NCBI RefSeq assembly: GCF_015207035.1
Contig: NZ_JADEXQ010000013.1
Coordinates: 22,360 to 86,359, forward strand
DNA: 64,000 bases
Direction of reading: 5' to 3'
Source: Romeriopsis navalis LEGE 11480
GTDB taxonomy: Bacteria; Cyanobacteriota; Cyanobacteriia; Leptolyngbyales; Leptolyngbyaceae
Position 1 is the first letter of the stretch. Each line of letters starts with the position of its first letter. The translations under genes were made by a program, and so were the position numbers. This document shows positions 9,784-18,756 of this stretch, piece by piece. The notes beneath the pieces are model-generated. The model worked only from the letters and a program-made list of their open reading frames with translations. It made no database searches and was not told the origin of the DNA.

Positions 9784-9816
9784 TAATCAATTGGCCGGGG
9801 GATCGCCAATCAATTA
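9784..9816 (-). other. Hairpin overlapping the NFACT stop codon
   Basis: A 12-bp stem, TAATCAATTGGC (9784-9795) with GCCAATCAATTA (9805-9816), around a 9-nt loop. On the plus strand two positions would be C-A mismatches, but on the minus strand both become G-U pairs, so the stem is complete only in the leftward transcript. It covers the last codons and stop of the NFACT gene and has no U-tract. It may be a 3'-end stabiliser or a weak terminator. Confidence 0.4.
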
Positions 9817-11603
9817 GCTGTGGCGGCAGACTGGCTATCCCGCGCGGGATTGATCAATTGCTTAGCGCGTTGGGGCTTCCCCCAAATTACGGTTTCGTGT
9901 TTGTAAATCACCATACCCAGGTTTGCCCCTTTAGGTTTGTAAACGTGTTTGGGCGCGGTGTAGACGATCGGTGCTTGCTCGCTATCGCGGGCTTGGCTGA
10001 AATATGTTGCAAGGTCAGCGGCGTGCTGCAAATCGGCATCGCTCGGTTGGCTGCCCGCATCTAAGCGGAGTAAGACGTGACTGCCGTGAATCTGCTGTGT
10101 GTGAAACCAGAGATCGTAGTCGGTGGCGGTGCGGAAAGTCAGTTGATCATTTTGGCGATTATTCCGGCCGACGAGAATTTCGTAGCCACTCGGACTGCTA
10201 AAGCGGTGCGGTTGGGTTGCTGAGTCGATCGTTCTACGGGGGCGCTGATATTCCGAGGCAACGACGTAGCCGGCTGTGACTAATTCATCACGAATTTCTT
10301 CAAGCGTGGTCAGATCGATTTGGGTTTGACCGGTTTCCAGCTGCGCGATCGCGATAGTAACTTGCTCGAGATAATCGACTTCTGACTGTACGGCATTGAG
10401 TAGCGGGGTGATTGCCCCGCGTGATCGCTTGAGTTTCTGATGCTTTTTATAGAGTGCTTGGGCATTTTGCACCGCGTTTTTGTCGGGACTCAGGGAGATT
10501 GTCACGGGCTCATGACTTTCAAAGTCGATGATTTCAATGGTGCGCATGCCCGGTTGCCATTGCTGTAGATGTGCCATCAACAAATCCGCTTGTTGTTTTA
10601 CTTGGGCGGTTTTTTCGGAGTCATCGAGGCGATCGAGAAAACCTTGACGTTTGCCCTTGAGGCGTTTCAGTAAATATTGCAAACGTTGTTGGAGTTGGTG
10701 GCGCAACTGTTGGAAAATCTGTTCGGCTAAGCGATCGCTGTAATATTCCTTCAAAATTACTTGAAGTGATGTGACATTTTTCTGATTGTTGGAAGAAATT
10801 TGAGGAAAACTTGCCCAATCAATCACGGTATATCCGGTGTCGGTCCAGTGGGGGGAAAAAGTTTCTGATTCGATGGTTTTGAGCCAAAACTGCCAAACTT
10901 TAAACAGTTGCTGCCATTGTTGTGGATTTAATTCATCTGTTGAAATATCCCAGTCAATTTGGCTGCATTGCAACATTGATTTGACTAATGAAGAACTTAA
11001 GCCGCGATAGAGAGAAGTCAAATTTTTACGCAGTTTCCCCGGAATAAGGCGAATTTTTTCCTGCCAATTTGTCAGGGATTCCTCTAAGCTGGGGATATCG
11101 GCAATTAATGTTGGTGGAAGCTCGTAGCGTGCCCCCGTCTGAATTGGCCGAAGTCGAGATTGTCGTTCACTGACCTGATGTGCTGCAGTGATAATCAGAC
11201 CTTCCTGACTGACTAAAACTGCATTGCTATATTGCCCCATAATTTCTACATAAATGTGCCCTGCAATGGGATCGCCAGGACGTTTCGCAAAGCGTAGTTC
11301 TACTAAGCGTTCCCATGGTGAAACGATTACAATTTCAACTAATGCTAATCCCCCTAGCTGATGCCATAGTTGTTGGCTGAAGGTGAATGTATCAGGTTGT
11401 TTCGGTGGCGCATCTTCGATGCCGATCCGGGCCGCCTGTCGGTGCCAAGAAATGCTGAGCCAGCGGCGTCCTTCAAGGGTGCGTAGGGCGAGGCAAATCG
11501 TCCAGCGATCGCGCTGATAAACCTGCTCTAATCGAGCGGGCAAAAGCATCTGTTGCAGCTCGCAACAGGATGCCATAAGTGTAGTGAAATCGACGGGTTG
11601 CAC
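9810..11603 (-). CDS. Rqc2/RqcH-type NFACT family protein (FbpA-like)
   Basis: A 597-residue NFACT protein, the bacterial relative of Rqc2/RqcH, which binds stalled 50S-peptidyl-tRNA complexes and adds alanine tails in ribosome quality control. Visible parts: the NFACT-N region (1 to about 200, with IYVEIMGQYSNAVLV), a long helical middle with coiled coil (about 295-430), and the C-terminal NFACT-R domain (about 474-575) with LVGRNNRQND and the signature DYDLWFHTQQIHGSHV. Older annotations call this family fibronectin-binding; that is not its likely job here. It is divergent from remA across 324 bp, a placement often seen in cyanobacteria. Start ATG 11603 begins with MQPVDFTTLMAS, the normal family N-terminus. 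Confidence 0.9.
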   Translation of the reverse strand: MQPVDFTTLMASCCELQQMLLPARLEQVYQRDRWTICLALRTLEGRRWLSISWHRQAARIGIEDAPPKQPDTFTFSQQLWHQLGGLALVEIVIVSPWERLVELRFAKRPGDPIAGHIYVEIMGQYSNAVLVSQEGLIITAAHQVSERQSRLRPIQTGARYELPPTLIADIPSLEESLTNWQEKIRLIPGKLRKNLTSLYRGLSSSLVKSMLQCSQIDWDISTDELNPQQWQQLFKVWQFWLKTIESETFSPHWTDTGYTVIDWASFPQISSNNQKNVTSLQVILKEYYSDRLAEQIFQQLRHQLQQRLQYLLKRLKGKRQGFLDRLDDSEKTAQVKQQADLLMAHLQQWQPGMRTIEIIDFESHEPVTISLSPDKNAVQNAQALYKKHQKLKRSRGAITPLLNAVQSEVDYLEQVTIAIAQLETGQTQIDLTTLEEIRDELVTAGYVVASEYQRPRRTIDSATQPHRFSSPSGYEILVGRNNRQNDQLTFRTATDYDLWFHTQQIHGSHVLLRLDAGSQPSDADLQHAADLATYFSQARDSEQAPIVYTAPKHVYKPKGANLGMVIYKHETVIWGKPQRAKQLINPARDSQSAATAN

Positions 11604-11927
11604 AATTTTTAAAAATCAACGAAAGCGAACTAAAACCGATAAATACGCAAAATTGCGTGTTTTGAAGAATGCCGACGAGTATTGCTTGTCTAGGAAGAAG
11701 AATAGCAATAATCATCGGATTTTCGTTCTTTGCACCTACCGATTTTCGCGAGTAGAGTAGATGCGTCTATTCTGGTCAAACGCTTGATTGCTAAATTACT
11801 TAGCGATTTGAGGTTGGCCCAAAGTTGCTGGTTCTCGAATTCTTATCTTTTTCCAGCAAAAATAGCCATATCACGTTACGTTTGTCTGTGCTCTTAAGTT
11901 TTTCCTTTTTCTGAACCAAAAGCAATA
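11604..11927. promoter_or_regulatory. Divergent promoter region, NFACT gene / remA
   Basis: 324 bases between two divergent genes, so both promoters should be here. The stretch is AT-rich. The only symmetry I see is a weak dyad, GCTAA / TTAGC around 11790-11806. No clear sigma-70 box pair could be assigned, and nothing in it looks like a gene. Confidence 0.4.
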
Positions 11928-12191
11928 ATGGACATTAAATTAATCAATATCGGTTTTGGCAATATCGTTTCGGCGAACCGCGTAATTGCAATTGTCAGTC
12001 CAGAATCAGCGCCTATCAAGCGTATCATCACAGAAGCCCGGGAACGGGGTGAACTGATTGATGCGACCTATGGTCGCCGCACCCGCGCTGTCATTATCAC
12101 TGATTCCGGTCATGTCGTCCTGTCAGCCATTCAGCCCGAAACCGTCGCAAATCGGTTTGTGGTGAGTAAGGAGAATCTGGCGGAGGCCTGA
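11928..12191 (+). CDS. remA: RemA/DUF370 family regulator
   Basis: An 87-residue protein over its full usual length. The N-terminal [27 protein letters not shown] and the central [30 protein letters not shown] are the conserved blocks of the DUF370/RemA family. In Bacillus, RemA is a ring-forming DNA-binding activator of matrix genes; the basic GRRTRA loop is the DNA-contact region there. In cyanobacteria the gene commonly stands just before gmk, as here, but its targets are not established. A strong terminator follows at 12305, so remA and gmk are probably separate transcripts. Confidence 0.9.
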   Translation: MDIKLINIGFGNIVSANRVIAIVSPESAPIKRIITEARERGELIDATYGRRTRAVIITDSGHVVLSAIQPETVANRFVVSKENLAEA

Positions 12192-12304
12192 TTACTGCCC
12201 AAAAATACTGTCCTGACAGTCCCGTATTGATTTGCGTTGAGCAATGCGAAACCACTGCGGTGATGCCTACTGTTAGATTGTCTCAATTGAAATTAGTCAA
12301 CAGA

Positions 12305-12346
12305 AATTGGTGTGGTTACACAGTTCAGTAACCGCACCAATTTTTT
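12305..12346 (+). terminator. Strong rho-independent terminator after remA
   Basis: A 15-bp stem AATTGGTGTGGTTAC (12305-12319) with GTAACCGCACCAATT (12328-12342), an 8-nt loop, then a run of Ts to 12346. The single imperfect pair is T-G on the plus strand (a wobble in RNA), which fits rightward transcription from remA. Confidence 0.88.
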
Positions 12347-12490
12347 GCATGGCTGTGCCGGAAATCGGTGGCAATTGAGCGTGTCGCTTGTCAGGTGTAG
12401 TATTCCACGGCACTATGAGGGGATAAAGCAGTTGTGGTTGTCCCCTGAGCGCGATTTCAACCCAATCTATTCGAGGCAGTGGTTCAAGTT

Positions 12491-13081
12491 ATGACGATGC
12501 AGCATGCAATTGGTAAATTGATTGTCCTGACGGGACCCAGTGGGGCGGGCAAGGGGACTTTGCTGAAGGCGTTACTCGCTGAGCATCCTGAACTATATGT
12601 GTCAATTTCTGCGACAACCCGATCGCCCCGGCCCGGCGAGGTGCATGGTCAGCATTATTTTTTCCTCGAGCGGGCGGAATTTGACCAGATGGTCGCGGAT
12701 GGCAACTTACTGGAGTGGGCGGAGTTTGCGGGTAATTGCTATGGGACACCGCGTCAGCCGGTCGCCGAGCAGATTGCCGCCGGTAAGACTGTAATTTTAG
12801 AAATTGAGCTCGAGGGGGCGCGGCAGGTTCGCGCGAGTTTCCCTGAGGCGTATCGTATTTTCATTTTGCCTCCGTCATTTGACGAGTTGGAAAATCGCCT
12901 GCGCGGTCGTGGGACGGAATCCGATGAGGTTATATCGCGGCGGATGACCCGTGCGAAGGATGAAATTGCCGCCGCCAATGAGTTTGATATTCAGATTGTC
13001 AACGATCAAGTTGAGCGCGCCGTGCAGGAATTAGCGACGATCGTTTTTCCGGTGGATACCCCGGTGCCCACCTCGGTTTAA
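12491..13081 (+). CDS. gmk: Guanylate kinase
   Basis: Phosphorylates GMP (and dGMP) with ATP to GDP, an essential nucleotide step. A 196-residue protein with the P-loop GPSGAGKG at residues 15-22, the GMP-binding [19 protein letters not shown] block and [13 protein letters not shown], then [13 protein letters not shown] and the lid region [17 protein letters not shown]. All expected catalytic residues are present. The frame is open from GTG 12479, but ATG 12491 ([10 protein letters not shown]) starts where family members do; GAGG lies 14 nt upstream, rather far. A second ATG at 12497 is also possible. Confidence 0.95.
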   Translation: MTMQHAIGKLIVLTGPSGAGKGTLLKALLAEHPELYVSISATTRSPRPGEVHGQHYFFLERAEFDQMVADGNLLEWAEFAGNCYGTPRQPVAEQIAAGKTVILEIELEGARQVRASFPEAYRIFILPPSFDELENRLRGRGTESDEVISRRMTRAKDEIAAANEFDIQIVNDQVERAVQELATIVFPVDTPVPTSV

Positions 13082-13181
13082 CGCGGTTGTGCAATCGCCT
13101 GCCGGTATCGCTGAACGGAATTCCTGCCAATTGTGTGGTGGCGACTTATCCTAGAGAGATGGTTTAGGTTTTGTTGGCATT

Positions 13182-14768
13182 ATGTTGCGTTGGATTGTGG
13201 CTCGAATTCGGGTTCTGTTGGCAGTATTAGTCAGTTGGTTGATGTTGGCAGCGCCAGCGCTGGCGTTGCCTGTGCCTCCGGCCCCAACGGCGGAGATGTT
13301 GGCGCCGGCGGTGCCAGTGTCGCCGGCGAAGTCAATTCAGCCCTATCTTGATCGGGTGATGGATAACGTCACCGAATTCACCCTGGATAATGAACTGAAG
13401 TTTGTGGTCTTAGAACGCCACCAAGCGCCAGTGGTGTCATTTATGACCTATGCCGATGTCGGGGGCTCGGATGAGCCGCCGGGCTATACCGGCATTGCCC
13501 ACTATTTAGAGCATTTGGCCTTTAAGGGGACCGATCGCATTGGCACCACTGATGCGGCGGCGGAACAGCGGTTGTTAGAAAAACTGGATGTGATCGCGGC
13601 GGAAATCCAGCAGGTGTCAAACTCGACTGATCCCGCAAAGTCGGAAAAACTGAAGGACTTACAAGACCAATTCAAGCAAACCGAAGTGGCGGCGCAGCAG
13701 TTTGTCGAACAGAATAAATACGGCCAGATTGTGCAGCAATCCGGGGGGACGGGTTTAAATGCCAATACCTCATCTGATGCCACCCGCTATTTCTACAGTT
13801 TCCCGTCGAATAAGCTGGAGCTGTGGATGTCGTTGGAATCAGAACGGTTTCTGAAGCCGGTGTTCCGCGAGTTCTATAAAGAGAAACAGGTGATCCTCGA
13901 GGAGCGTCGGATGCGCACCGAGAACTCGCCGATCGGTCAACTGATCGAAGTCTTTTTAGCTAAAGCCTTCACGACTCATCCTTACCAACAACCCGTGATT
14001 GGTTCGCGCGCGGATTTGGAGCGGACGCTGCGCCCGGATGTGCAGAAGTTTTTTGAGACTTACTATGTGCCGAATAATCTGACGATCGCCATTGTTGGAG
14101 ACGTTGATCCAGTTCAGGTGAAGCAACTGGCCCAGACTTACTTTGGCCGGTTCCCGAAGCGACCGGCTCCCCCCGCGGTGACGGTGGTCGAACCGCCGCA
14201 AACTGAGACCAAAGAATTTACCCTGCGGCTCAACAGTCAGCCCTGGTACGTCGAAGCCTACCATCGCCCGGCCGTGAATCACCCGGATAGCGTGGTGTAC
14301 GATGCGCTATCGAGCATCCTGAGTGATGGCCGGACTTCCCGTTTCTATCAAAAGCTCGTCCAGGAGCAAAAGGTGTCGCTGAATGCCCAAAGTTTCAACG
14401 GCTTTCCGGGTGATAAATATCCTAACTTGATCATGTTTTATGCCCTGACCGCGCCGGGGCGCAGCGTCGATGAAGTGCAAACCGCCTTTCATGCCGAGAT
14501 CGATCGCTTGATCAAAACGCCGGTTTCGACGGAAGAACTCGATCGGGTGAAAACCCAAGCGCGGGAGGGACTGCTACGATCGCTCGATTCCAACTCGGGG
14601 ATGGCCCAAGCCTTGCTGGAGTACGAAAATAAGACCGGGAGTTGGCGGAATTTGTTTAAGCAAATTGATGAGATTGCGGCGATTACCCCAGCGGATATTC
14701 AGCGCGTAGCCAAGGCGACGTTTACGCCCGAAAATCGGACGATTGGCCGAATCTTGCCCAAAGCCTGA
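13182..14768 (+). CDS. M16 family zinc metallopeptidase, catalytic subunit
   Basis: A 528-residue exported M16B peptidase. A signal peptide ends at about residue 29 (LAAPALALP). The inverted zinc motif HYLEH is at residues 107-111, with the distal glutamate probably in SLESERF near 219-221. Between them is an insert with a predicted coiled coil (about 128-175). TGLNANTSSDATRYFYSF and the basic EERRMRTENSPIGQ block are typical. The next gene is an M16 homologue lacking the zinc motif, and such pairs form heterodimers: one subunit supplies zinc, the other the Arg/Tyr substrate-binding pair. Spacing is 61 bp, so they are likely co-transcribed. Substrate unknown. Confidence 0.9.
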   Translation: MLRWIVARIRVLLAVLVSWLMLAAPALALPVPPAPTAEMLAPAVPVSPAKSIQPYLDRVMDNVTEFTLDNELKFVVLERHQAPVVSFMTYADVGGSDEPPGYTGIAHYLEHLAFKGTDRIGTTDAAAEQRLLEKLDVIAAEIQQVSNSTDPAKSEKLKDLQDQFKQTEVAAQQFVEQNKYGQIVQQSGGTGLNANTSSDATRYFYSFPSNKLELWMSLESERFLKPVFREFYKEKQVILEERRMRTENSPIGQLIEVFLAKAFTTHPYQQPVIGSRADLERTLRPDVQKFFETYYVPNNLTIAIVGDVDPVQVKQLAQTYFGRFPKRPAPPAVTVVEPPQTETKEFTLRLNSQPWYVEAYHRPAVNHPDSVVYDALSSILSDGRTSRFYQKLVQEQKVSLNAQSFNGFPGDKYPNLIMFYALTAPGRSVDEVQTAFHAEIDRLIKTPVSTEELDRVKTQAREGLLRSLDSNSGMAQALLEYENKTGSWRNLFKQIDEIAAITPADIQRVAKATFTPENRTIGRILPKA

Positions 14769-14829
14769 ATTGCACCTTGACCGATCACTCGACTCAAATC
14801 GCCTCTAGCTAGCTCAGCCGATAAACGTA

Positions 14830-16320
14830 ATGGATAAAAATCAAGAAAAGCGGATTGCGCAAATTATTACGGTGACAGTGACGCTGCTGTTGATCCCGGC
14901 GCTGTTATTGCTGATGTCGGTATGGCCAGCCCATGCGGATGTGGGCCAGCCTAAGCACTATACGGAGTTGAAATTCCCACCGCTGCCGGAAATCCAGGTG
15001 CCAAAGTACGATCGCTTCACCCTGAAAAACGGCATTGTGGTCTACCTGATGGAAGACAAGGAATTACCACTGGTCAGTGGTACCGCCATGATTCGCACCG
15101 GGGAGCGGTTTGAAGCTGCTGATCAAACGGGTCTCGCGGATGTGATGGCGACAGTCATGCGATCGGGCGGCACCAAGGCGCATCCTAGTGAACAACTAAA
15201 CCAAATCCTGGAGCAAAAAGCGGCTTCGATCGAAGCGGGGATGAGCGTCAATGCTGGGAGTGCTGGCTTTAGTGCGTTGAGTGAGGATTTGCCGCAGGTC
15301 TTGGATTTGTTCGCGGAAGTGTTGCAACAGCCAGCTTTCCCGGAGGATAAGCTCAACCTCGCGAAGGTGCAGATTCAGGGTGGGATTGCCCGCCGCAATG
15401 ACAGTGCCAGTGACATCATGCGCCGTGAGTTTCGTAAATTGATTTATGGGGAAACGAGTCCCTATGGTCGCACGGTGGAATACGCCACATTAGACAAAAT
15501 CAACCGTCAAGATTTGGTGGACTTTTACCAAACTTGGTACCGGCCGGAAAACCTGATTTTAGGGATTGTCGGTGACTTTGATGCCCCAGCGCTCAAAGCC
15601 CAGCTGGCGGAGCGGTTTGGCAGTTGGCAGGCGGATACCCCCAAACCGCGTCAGCCGCGTTTACCCCTTGTGCGTCAACGTCGCCAAGATGGGGTCTACT
15701 TGGTGAATCAACCCCAACTCAACCAAAGTTCAATTCGGTTGGGACATTTGGGCGGATTTGTGGGGGACTATGACTACCCCACGTTGGCGGTGATGAATGA
15801 AGTACTCAGTAGCTTTGGGGGACGGTTGTTTAACGAAATCCGATCGCGCCAGGGTTTAGCCTACTCGGTTTATGCCGCTTGGAGTCCCCAGTTCGACTAT
15901 CAGGGCGTCTTTCTGGCGGGTGGGGATACGCGATCGGCCGCGACAGTGCCCTTCGTCAAGTCGTTGAAAAAAGAGATCGAACGGATTCGCCAGGAGCTAA
16001 TTTCTGAGACCGAACTCAAAGCGGCCAAAGATGCCGTCTTGAACTCCTTTATCTTCAACTTCCAAAAGCCAGCCCAGACGCTTTCCCGGCTGATGCGCTA
16101 CGAATATTTTGGTTATCCACCGGATTTCATCTTCACCTATCAAAAGGGCATTGAAAATGCGACGATCGCCGACGTCCAGCGCGTCGCGCAGAAATATCTG
16201 GCACCCGACAAAATCGTGACGATCGTCGTCGGCAACGAAGCCGCCATCAAACCCAGCCTCAGCGAATTAGGCAAAGTCCGCGAAATCGACGTCACTATCC
16301 CCAAACCCACCGATTCGTGA
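14830..16320 (+). CDS. M16 family protein, non-catalytic partner subunit
   Basis: A 496-residue exported M16B homologue. A signal peptide or membrane helix is at about residues 11-37 (LLLIPALLLLMSVWPAHA). Where the catalytic subunit has HxxEH this protein has ADVMATVMRSGG, so it cannot bind zinc. It keeps the C-terminal block GGRLFNEIRSRQGLAYSVYA, whose Arg and Tyr correspond to the substrate-binding R/Y pair of M16B regulatory subunits. That, with the active partner gene directly upstream, supports a heterodimeric periplasmic peptidase. Start ATG 14830 is the first in frame after the preceding gene. Confidence 0.88.
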   Translation: MDKNQEKRIAQIITVTVTLLLIPALLLLMSVWPAHADVGQPKHYTELKFPPLPEIQVPKYDRFTLKNGIVVYLMEDKELPLVSGTAMIRTGERFEAADQTGLADVMATVMRSGGTKAHPSEQLNQILEQKAASIEAGMSVNAGSAGFSALSEDLPQVLDLFAEVLQQPAFPEDKLNLAKVQIQGGIARRNDSASDIMRREFRKLIYGETSPYGRTVEYATLDKINRQDLVDFYQTWYRPENLILGIVGDFDAPALKAQLAERFGSWQADTPKPRQPRLPLVRQRRQDGVYLVNQPQLNQSSIRLGHLGGFVGDYDYPTLAVMNEVLSSFGGRLFNEIRSRQGLAYSVYAAWSPQFDYQGVFLAGGDTRSAATVPFVKSLKKEIERIRQELISETELKAAKDAVLNSFIFNFQKPAQTLSRLMRYEYFGYPPDFIFTYQKGIENATIADVQRVAQKYLAPDKIVTIVVGNEAAIKPSLSELGKVREIDVTIPKPTDS

Positions 16321-16343
16321 GGGCGCGGGAGACACGCGCCCTT
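16320..16343 (+). terminator. GC-rich hairpin at the end of the M16 pair
   Basis: AGGGCGCG (from 16320, the last base of the stop codon) pairs with CGCGCCCT (16335-16342) around a 7-nt loop. There is no U-tract, so it is a possible weak terminator or a dispersed GC-rich palindrome of the kind common between cyanobacterial genes. A direct repeat of CGATCTATCCC follows at 16361 and 16374. Confidence 0.4.
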
Positions 16344-16398
16344 ACCCATACGCATCCCCTCGATCTATCCCCCCGATCTATCCCATTCGATTCCCAAC

Positions 16399-16914
16399 AT
16401 GCAAGGCAAAATCGGCATCCTGCAAGGTGACATCACCCAACTCCCCGTTGACGCGATCGTCAATGCCGCCAAGCCATCACTACTCGGGGGTGGCGGCGTG
16501 GATGGGGCGATCCATCGCGCCGCCGGGCCAGAACTATTAACCGCTTGCCGTGCGCTCAACGGTTGCAAAACGGGTCAAGCCAAAATCACCTCCGGTTATC
16601 ACCTGCCAGCACAATACGTGATCCATACAGTGGGCCCGATCTGGCGGGGTGGCGATGCCGGTGAAGCAGAACTGCTGCGATCTTGCTATCGCGAAAGTCT
16701 ACGATTGGCCGTGGAAAATGGCATCAAGCTGATCGCATTCCCCGCGATTAGCTGCGGTGTCTATAGTTACCCGATCGATGCAGCGGCCCCAATTGCCCTA
16801 TCGACCGTGGCGGAGTTTTTACAAACTGATGGTGACTCGATCGATGGCGTTAGTTTTGTCTGTTTTGGTGATGAAACCTACAACGCCTATGTCGAGGCAT
16901 TTGGCATGATTTAA
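16399..16914 (+). CDS. Macro domain protein (ADP-ribose / O-acetyl-ADP-ribose hydrolase type)
   Basis: A 171-residue single macro domain. The ADP-ribose-binding elements are visible: [19 protein letters not shown] (Asp11 contacts adenine; Asn22 near the distal ribose in MacroD/YmdB enzymes), the loop [25 protein letters not shown] and [13 protein letters not shown]. This is the MacroD/YmdB pattern, so hydrolysis of O-acetyl-ADP-ribose or mono-ADP-ribosyl links is likely, not merely binding. It stands alone between the M16 pair and moaA; two further ADP-ribosyl hydrolases lie 8 kb away. Confidence 0.92.
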   Translation: MQGKIGILQGDITQLPVDAIVNAAKPSLLGGGGVDGAIHRAAGPELLTACRALNGCKTGQAKITSGYHLPAQYVIHTVGPIWRGGDAGEAELLRSCYRESLRLAVENGIKLIAFPAISCGVYSYPIDAAAPIALSTVAEFLQTDGDSIDGVSFVCFGDETYNAYVEAFGMI

Positions 16915-16958
16915 CTGGCGAACTGTGATCTCCTGGATGAATCCGGCACAATGAATCT

Positions 16959-17945
16959 ATGAATCGAATTGATTATTTGCGGATTAGTCTGGTCGATCGT
17001 TGTAATTTTCGCTGTACTTACTGCATGCCCGAGGGGATGCCGATTGATTATCTGCCGCCACCAAATCTGTTAACCCACGACGAATTGCTGGGGTTACTGC
17101 AAGAAGTCTTTATCCCGTTGGGGTTTACCCGCTTTCGATTGACTGGGGGGGAGCCATTGGTGCGTCCGGACGTGGTGCCGATTGTGAAGGCGATCGCTGC
17201 CTTGCCCCAAACCGAAGATGTGTCGATGACGACCAATGCCTTTTTGCTGGCGAATGTTGCCCAGGATTTATATGACGCCGGTCTCAATCGGATCAATATC
17301 AGCCTTGATTCCTTAGACCCAGAAATTTTCGATCAAATCATTGGCAATCGGGGTCGATCGCGCTGGCAGCAGGTTTGGTCTGGGATTCAGACGGCCTACG
17401 ACGTGGGTTTTAATCCCCTGAAACTGAACGTGGTGGTAATTCCTGGCGTGAATGATCACGAAGTTCTGGATTTGGCGGCATTGAGTATTGAGCGCCATTG
17501 GCATGTGCGGTTTATTGAGTTTATGCCGATCGGCAATAGTGATTTATTTGGCGATCGCGGTTGGATCGATTCAGAAACTATTCGCCAACAAATTCGCCAG
17601 CGTTGGGGTTTGGGCGAAGGTGAAGTTCAGGGCGCGGGTCCCGCCGATGTGTTTCAGATTCCGGGAGCCAAGGGAACCGTGGGATTTATTAGTCAGATGT
17701 CGGAGTGTTTTTGCGATCGGTGTAACCGGATGCGACTGTCGGCGGATGGTTGGTTGCGCCCTTGCCTGTTGAACGAAACGGGGCAGATTGATTTGCGATC
17801 GCAACTGCGATCGGGCGTGCCGTTAATTGATCTGCGCCAGCAAGTCGGTGACTTATTAGCGGCCAAACCGGAGATTAATTACAAAATGCGCGAGTCGGGC
17901 ACAACCGGGATGTATGCCCGCACTATGTCCCAAATTGGAGGTTGA
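16959..17945 (+). CDS. moaA: GTP 3',8-cyclase MoaA
   Basis: A radical SAM enzyme that, with MoaC, converts GTP to cyclic pyranopterin phosphate, the first step of molybdenum cofactor synthesis. 328 residues. The radical SAM cluster motif is CNFRCTYC at C15, C19 and C22; the second, substrate-binding 4Fe-4S site is C252, C255 and C269 (CDRCNRMRL ... LRPC). The C-terminal Gly-Gly tail (SQIGG) is intact. [13 protein letters not shown] is the SAM-binding GGE motif. No other moa gene is nearby, so it is a stand-alone locus, although the cofactor serves enzymes such as nitrate reductase. Confidence 0.96.
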   Translation: MNRIDYLRISLVDRCNFRCTYCMPEGMPIDYLPPPNLLTHDELLGLLQEVFIPLGFTRFRLTGGEPLVRPDVVPIVKAIAALPQTEDVSMTTNAFLLANVAQDLYDAGLNRINISLDSLDPEIFDQIIGNRGRSRWQQVWSGIQTAYDVGFNPLKLNVVVIPGVNDHEVLDLAALSIERHWHVRFIEFMPIGNSDLFGDRGWIDSETIRQQIRQRWGLGEGEVQGAGPADVFQIPGAKGTVGFISQMSECFCDRCNRMRLSADGWLRPCLLNETGQIDLRSQLRSGVPLIDLRQQVGDLLAAKPEINYKMRESGTTGMYARTMSQIGG

Positions 17946-18111
17946 GGCGGCGGCCTGATCCCGTTGGAGTGATCGATTGATAACGCTAGCCTAACGCCCT
18001 AATAATCAATTTCAAAGTCGATCATCTTGGTGATCGATAGAAAAGAGTCAATGCAAGACCGTATACTGGTCAAGGCTTAATTCTTTTTAATTCTTCTTGG
18101 CGGGCTGATCC

Positions 18112-18753
18112 TTGGGCGTTGAACTCCGGAGCTACGTATATATCGATCGCCTGCAATCGCAGCATGCAGCTTATCTCGGCACAGAGTCCCAGGGCTTTTT
18201 ACCATTGCCCGGTGATTGTTCGCTGTGGATCGAGATTTCACCGGGGATTGAGATTAACCGGATGATGGATACGGCGCTGAAGTCAGCGGTTGTGCGTCCT
18301 GGGGTGCAGATCGTCGAACGTTTGTATGGCTTGATGGAAATTCATGCCAGTAGTCAAGGGGAGGTCCATGCCGCGTCGCGGGCGGTGTTGGATTATATCG
18401 GCGCTACGTCCCGCGATTGCTACAAACCCCGAATTATCTCTAACCAAATTATTCGCAATATTGATCCCCACCATACGCAGCTAATTAATCGATCGCGGCG
18501 CGGCAACATGATCTTGTCGGGGCAAACGCTGTATGTGTTGGAAGTTGAGCCAGCGGCCTATGCGGCCTTAGCGGCCAATGAAGCGGAGAAATCGGCCAAT
18601 ATCAATATTCTCCAAATTTCAGCCGTTGGTGCTTTCGGGCGACTTTACTTAGGCGGGGCCGAGCAGGATATTAAGGCCGCGCAGCAAGGGATTGTCGCGG
18701 CCCTTGAATGTCTTCCGGGCCGGGAATTTAGTGGCTCGAAGCGGAAGGAATAG
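18112..18753 (+). CDS. ccmP: Carboxysome shell pseudohexamer protein CcmP (tandem BMC domain)
   Basis: A 213-residue tandem-BMC protein closely matching the CcmP I remember from beta-cyanobacteria: the N-terminus [50 protein letters not shown] and [13 protein letters not shown]. CcmP forms double-layered trimers with a gated pore in the beta-carboxysome shell. The start is TTG at 18112: an in-frame TGA at 18106 excludes an earlier start, the next ATG would remove 50 conserved residues, and family members begin exactly at MGVEL. No strong ribosome site is visible. As usual for ccmP, it is away from the main ccm operon; here it is followed after 3 nt by a pentapeptide-repeat gene. Confidence 0.95.
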   Translation: MGVELRSYVYIDRLQSQHAAYLGTESQGFLPLPGDCSLWIEISPGIEINRMMDTALKSAVVRPGVQIVERLYGLMEIHASSQGEVHAASRAVLDYIGATSRDCYKPRIISNQIIRNIDPHHTQLINRSRRGNMILSGQTLYVLEVEPAAYAALAANEAEKSANINILQISAVGAFGRLYLGGAEQDIKAAQQGIVAALECLPGREFSGSKRKE

Positions 18754-18756
18754 CGG

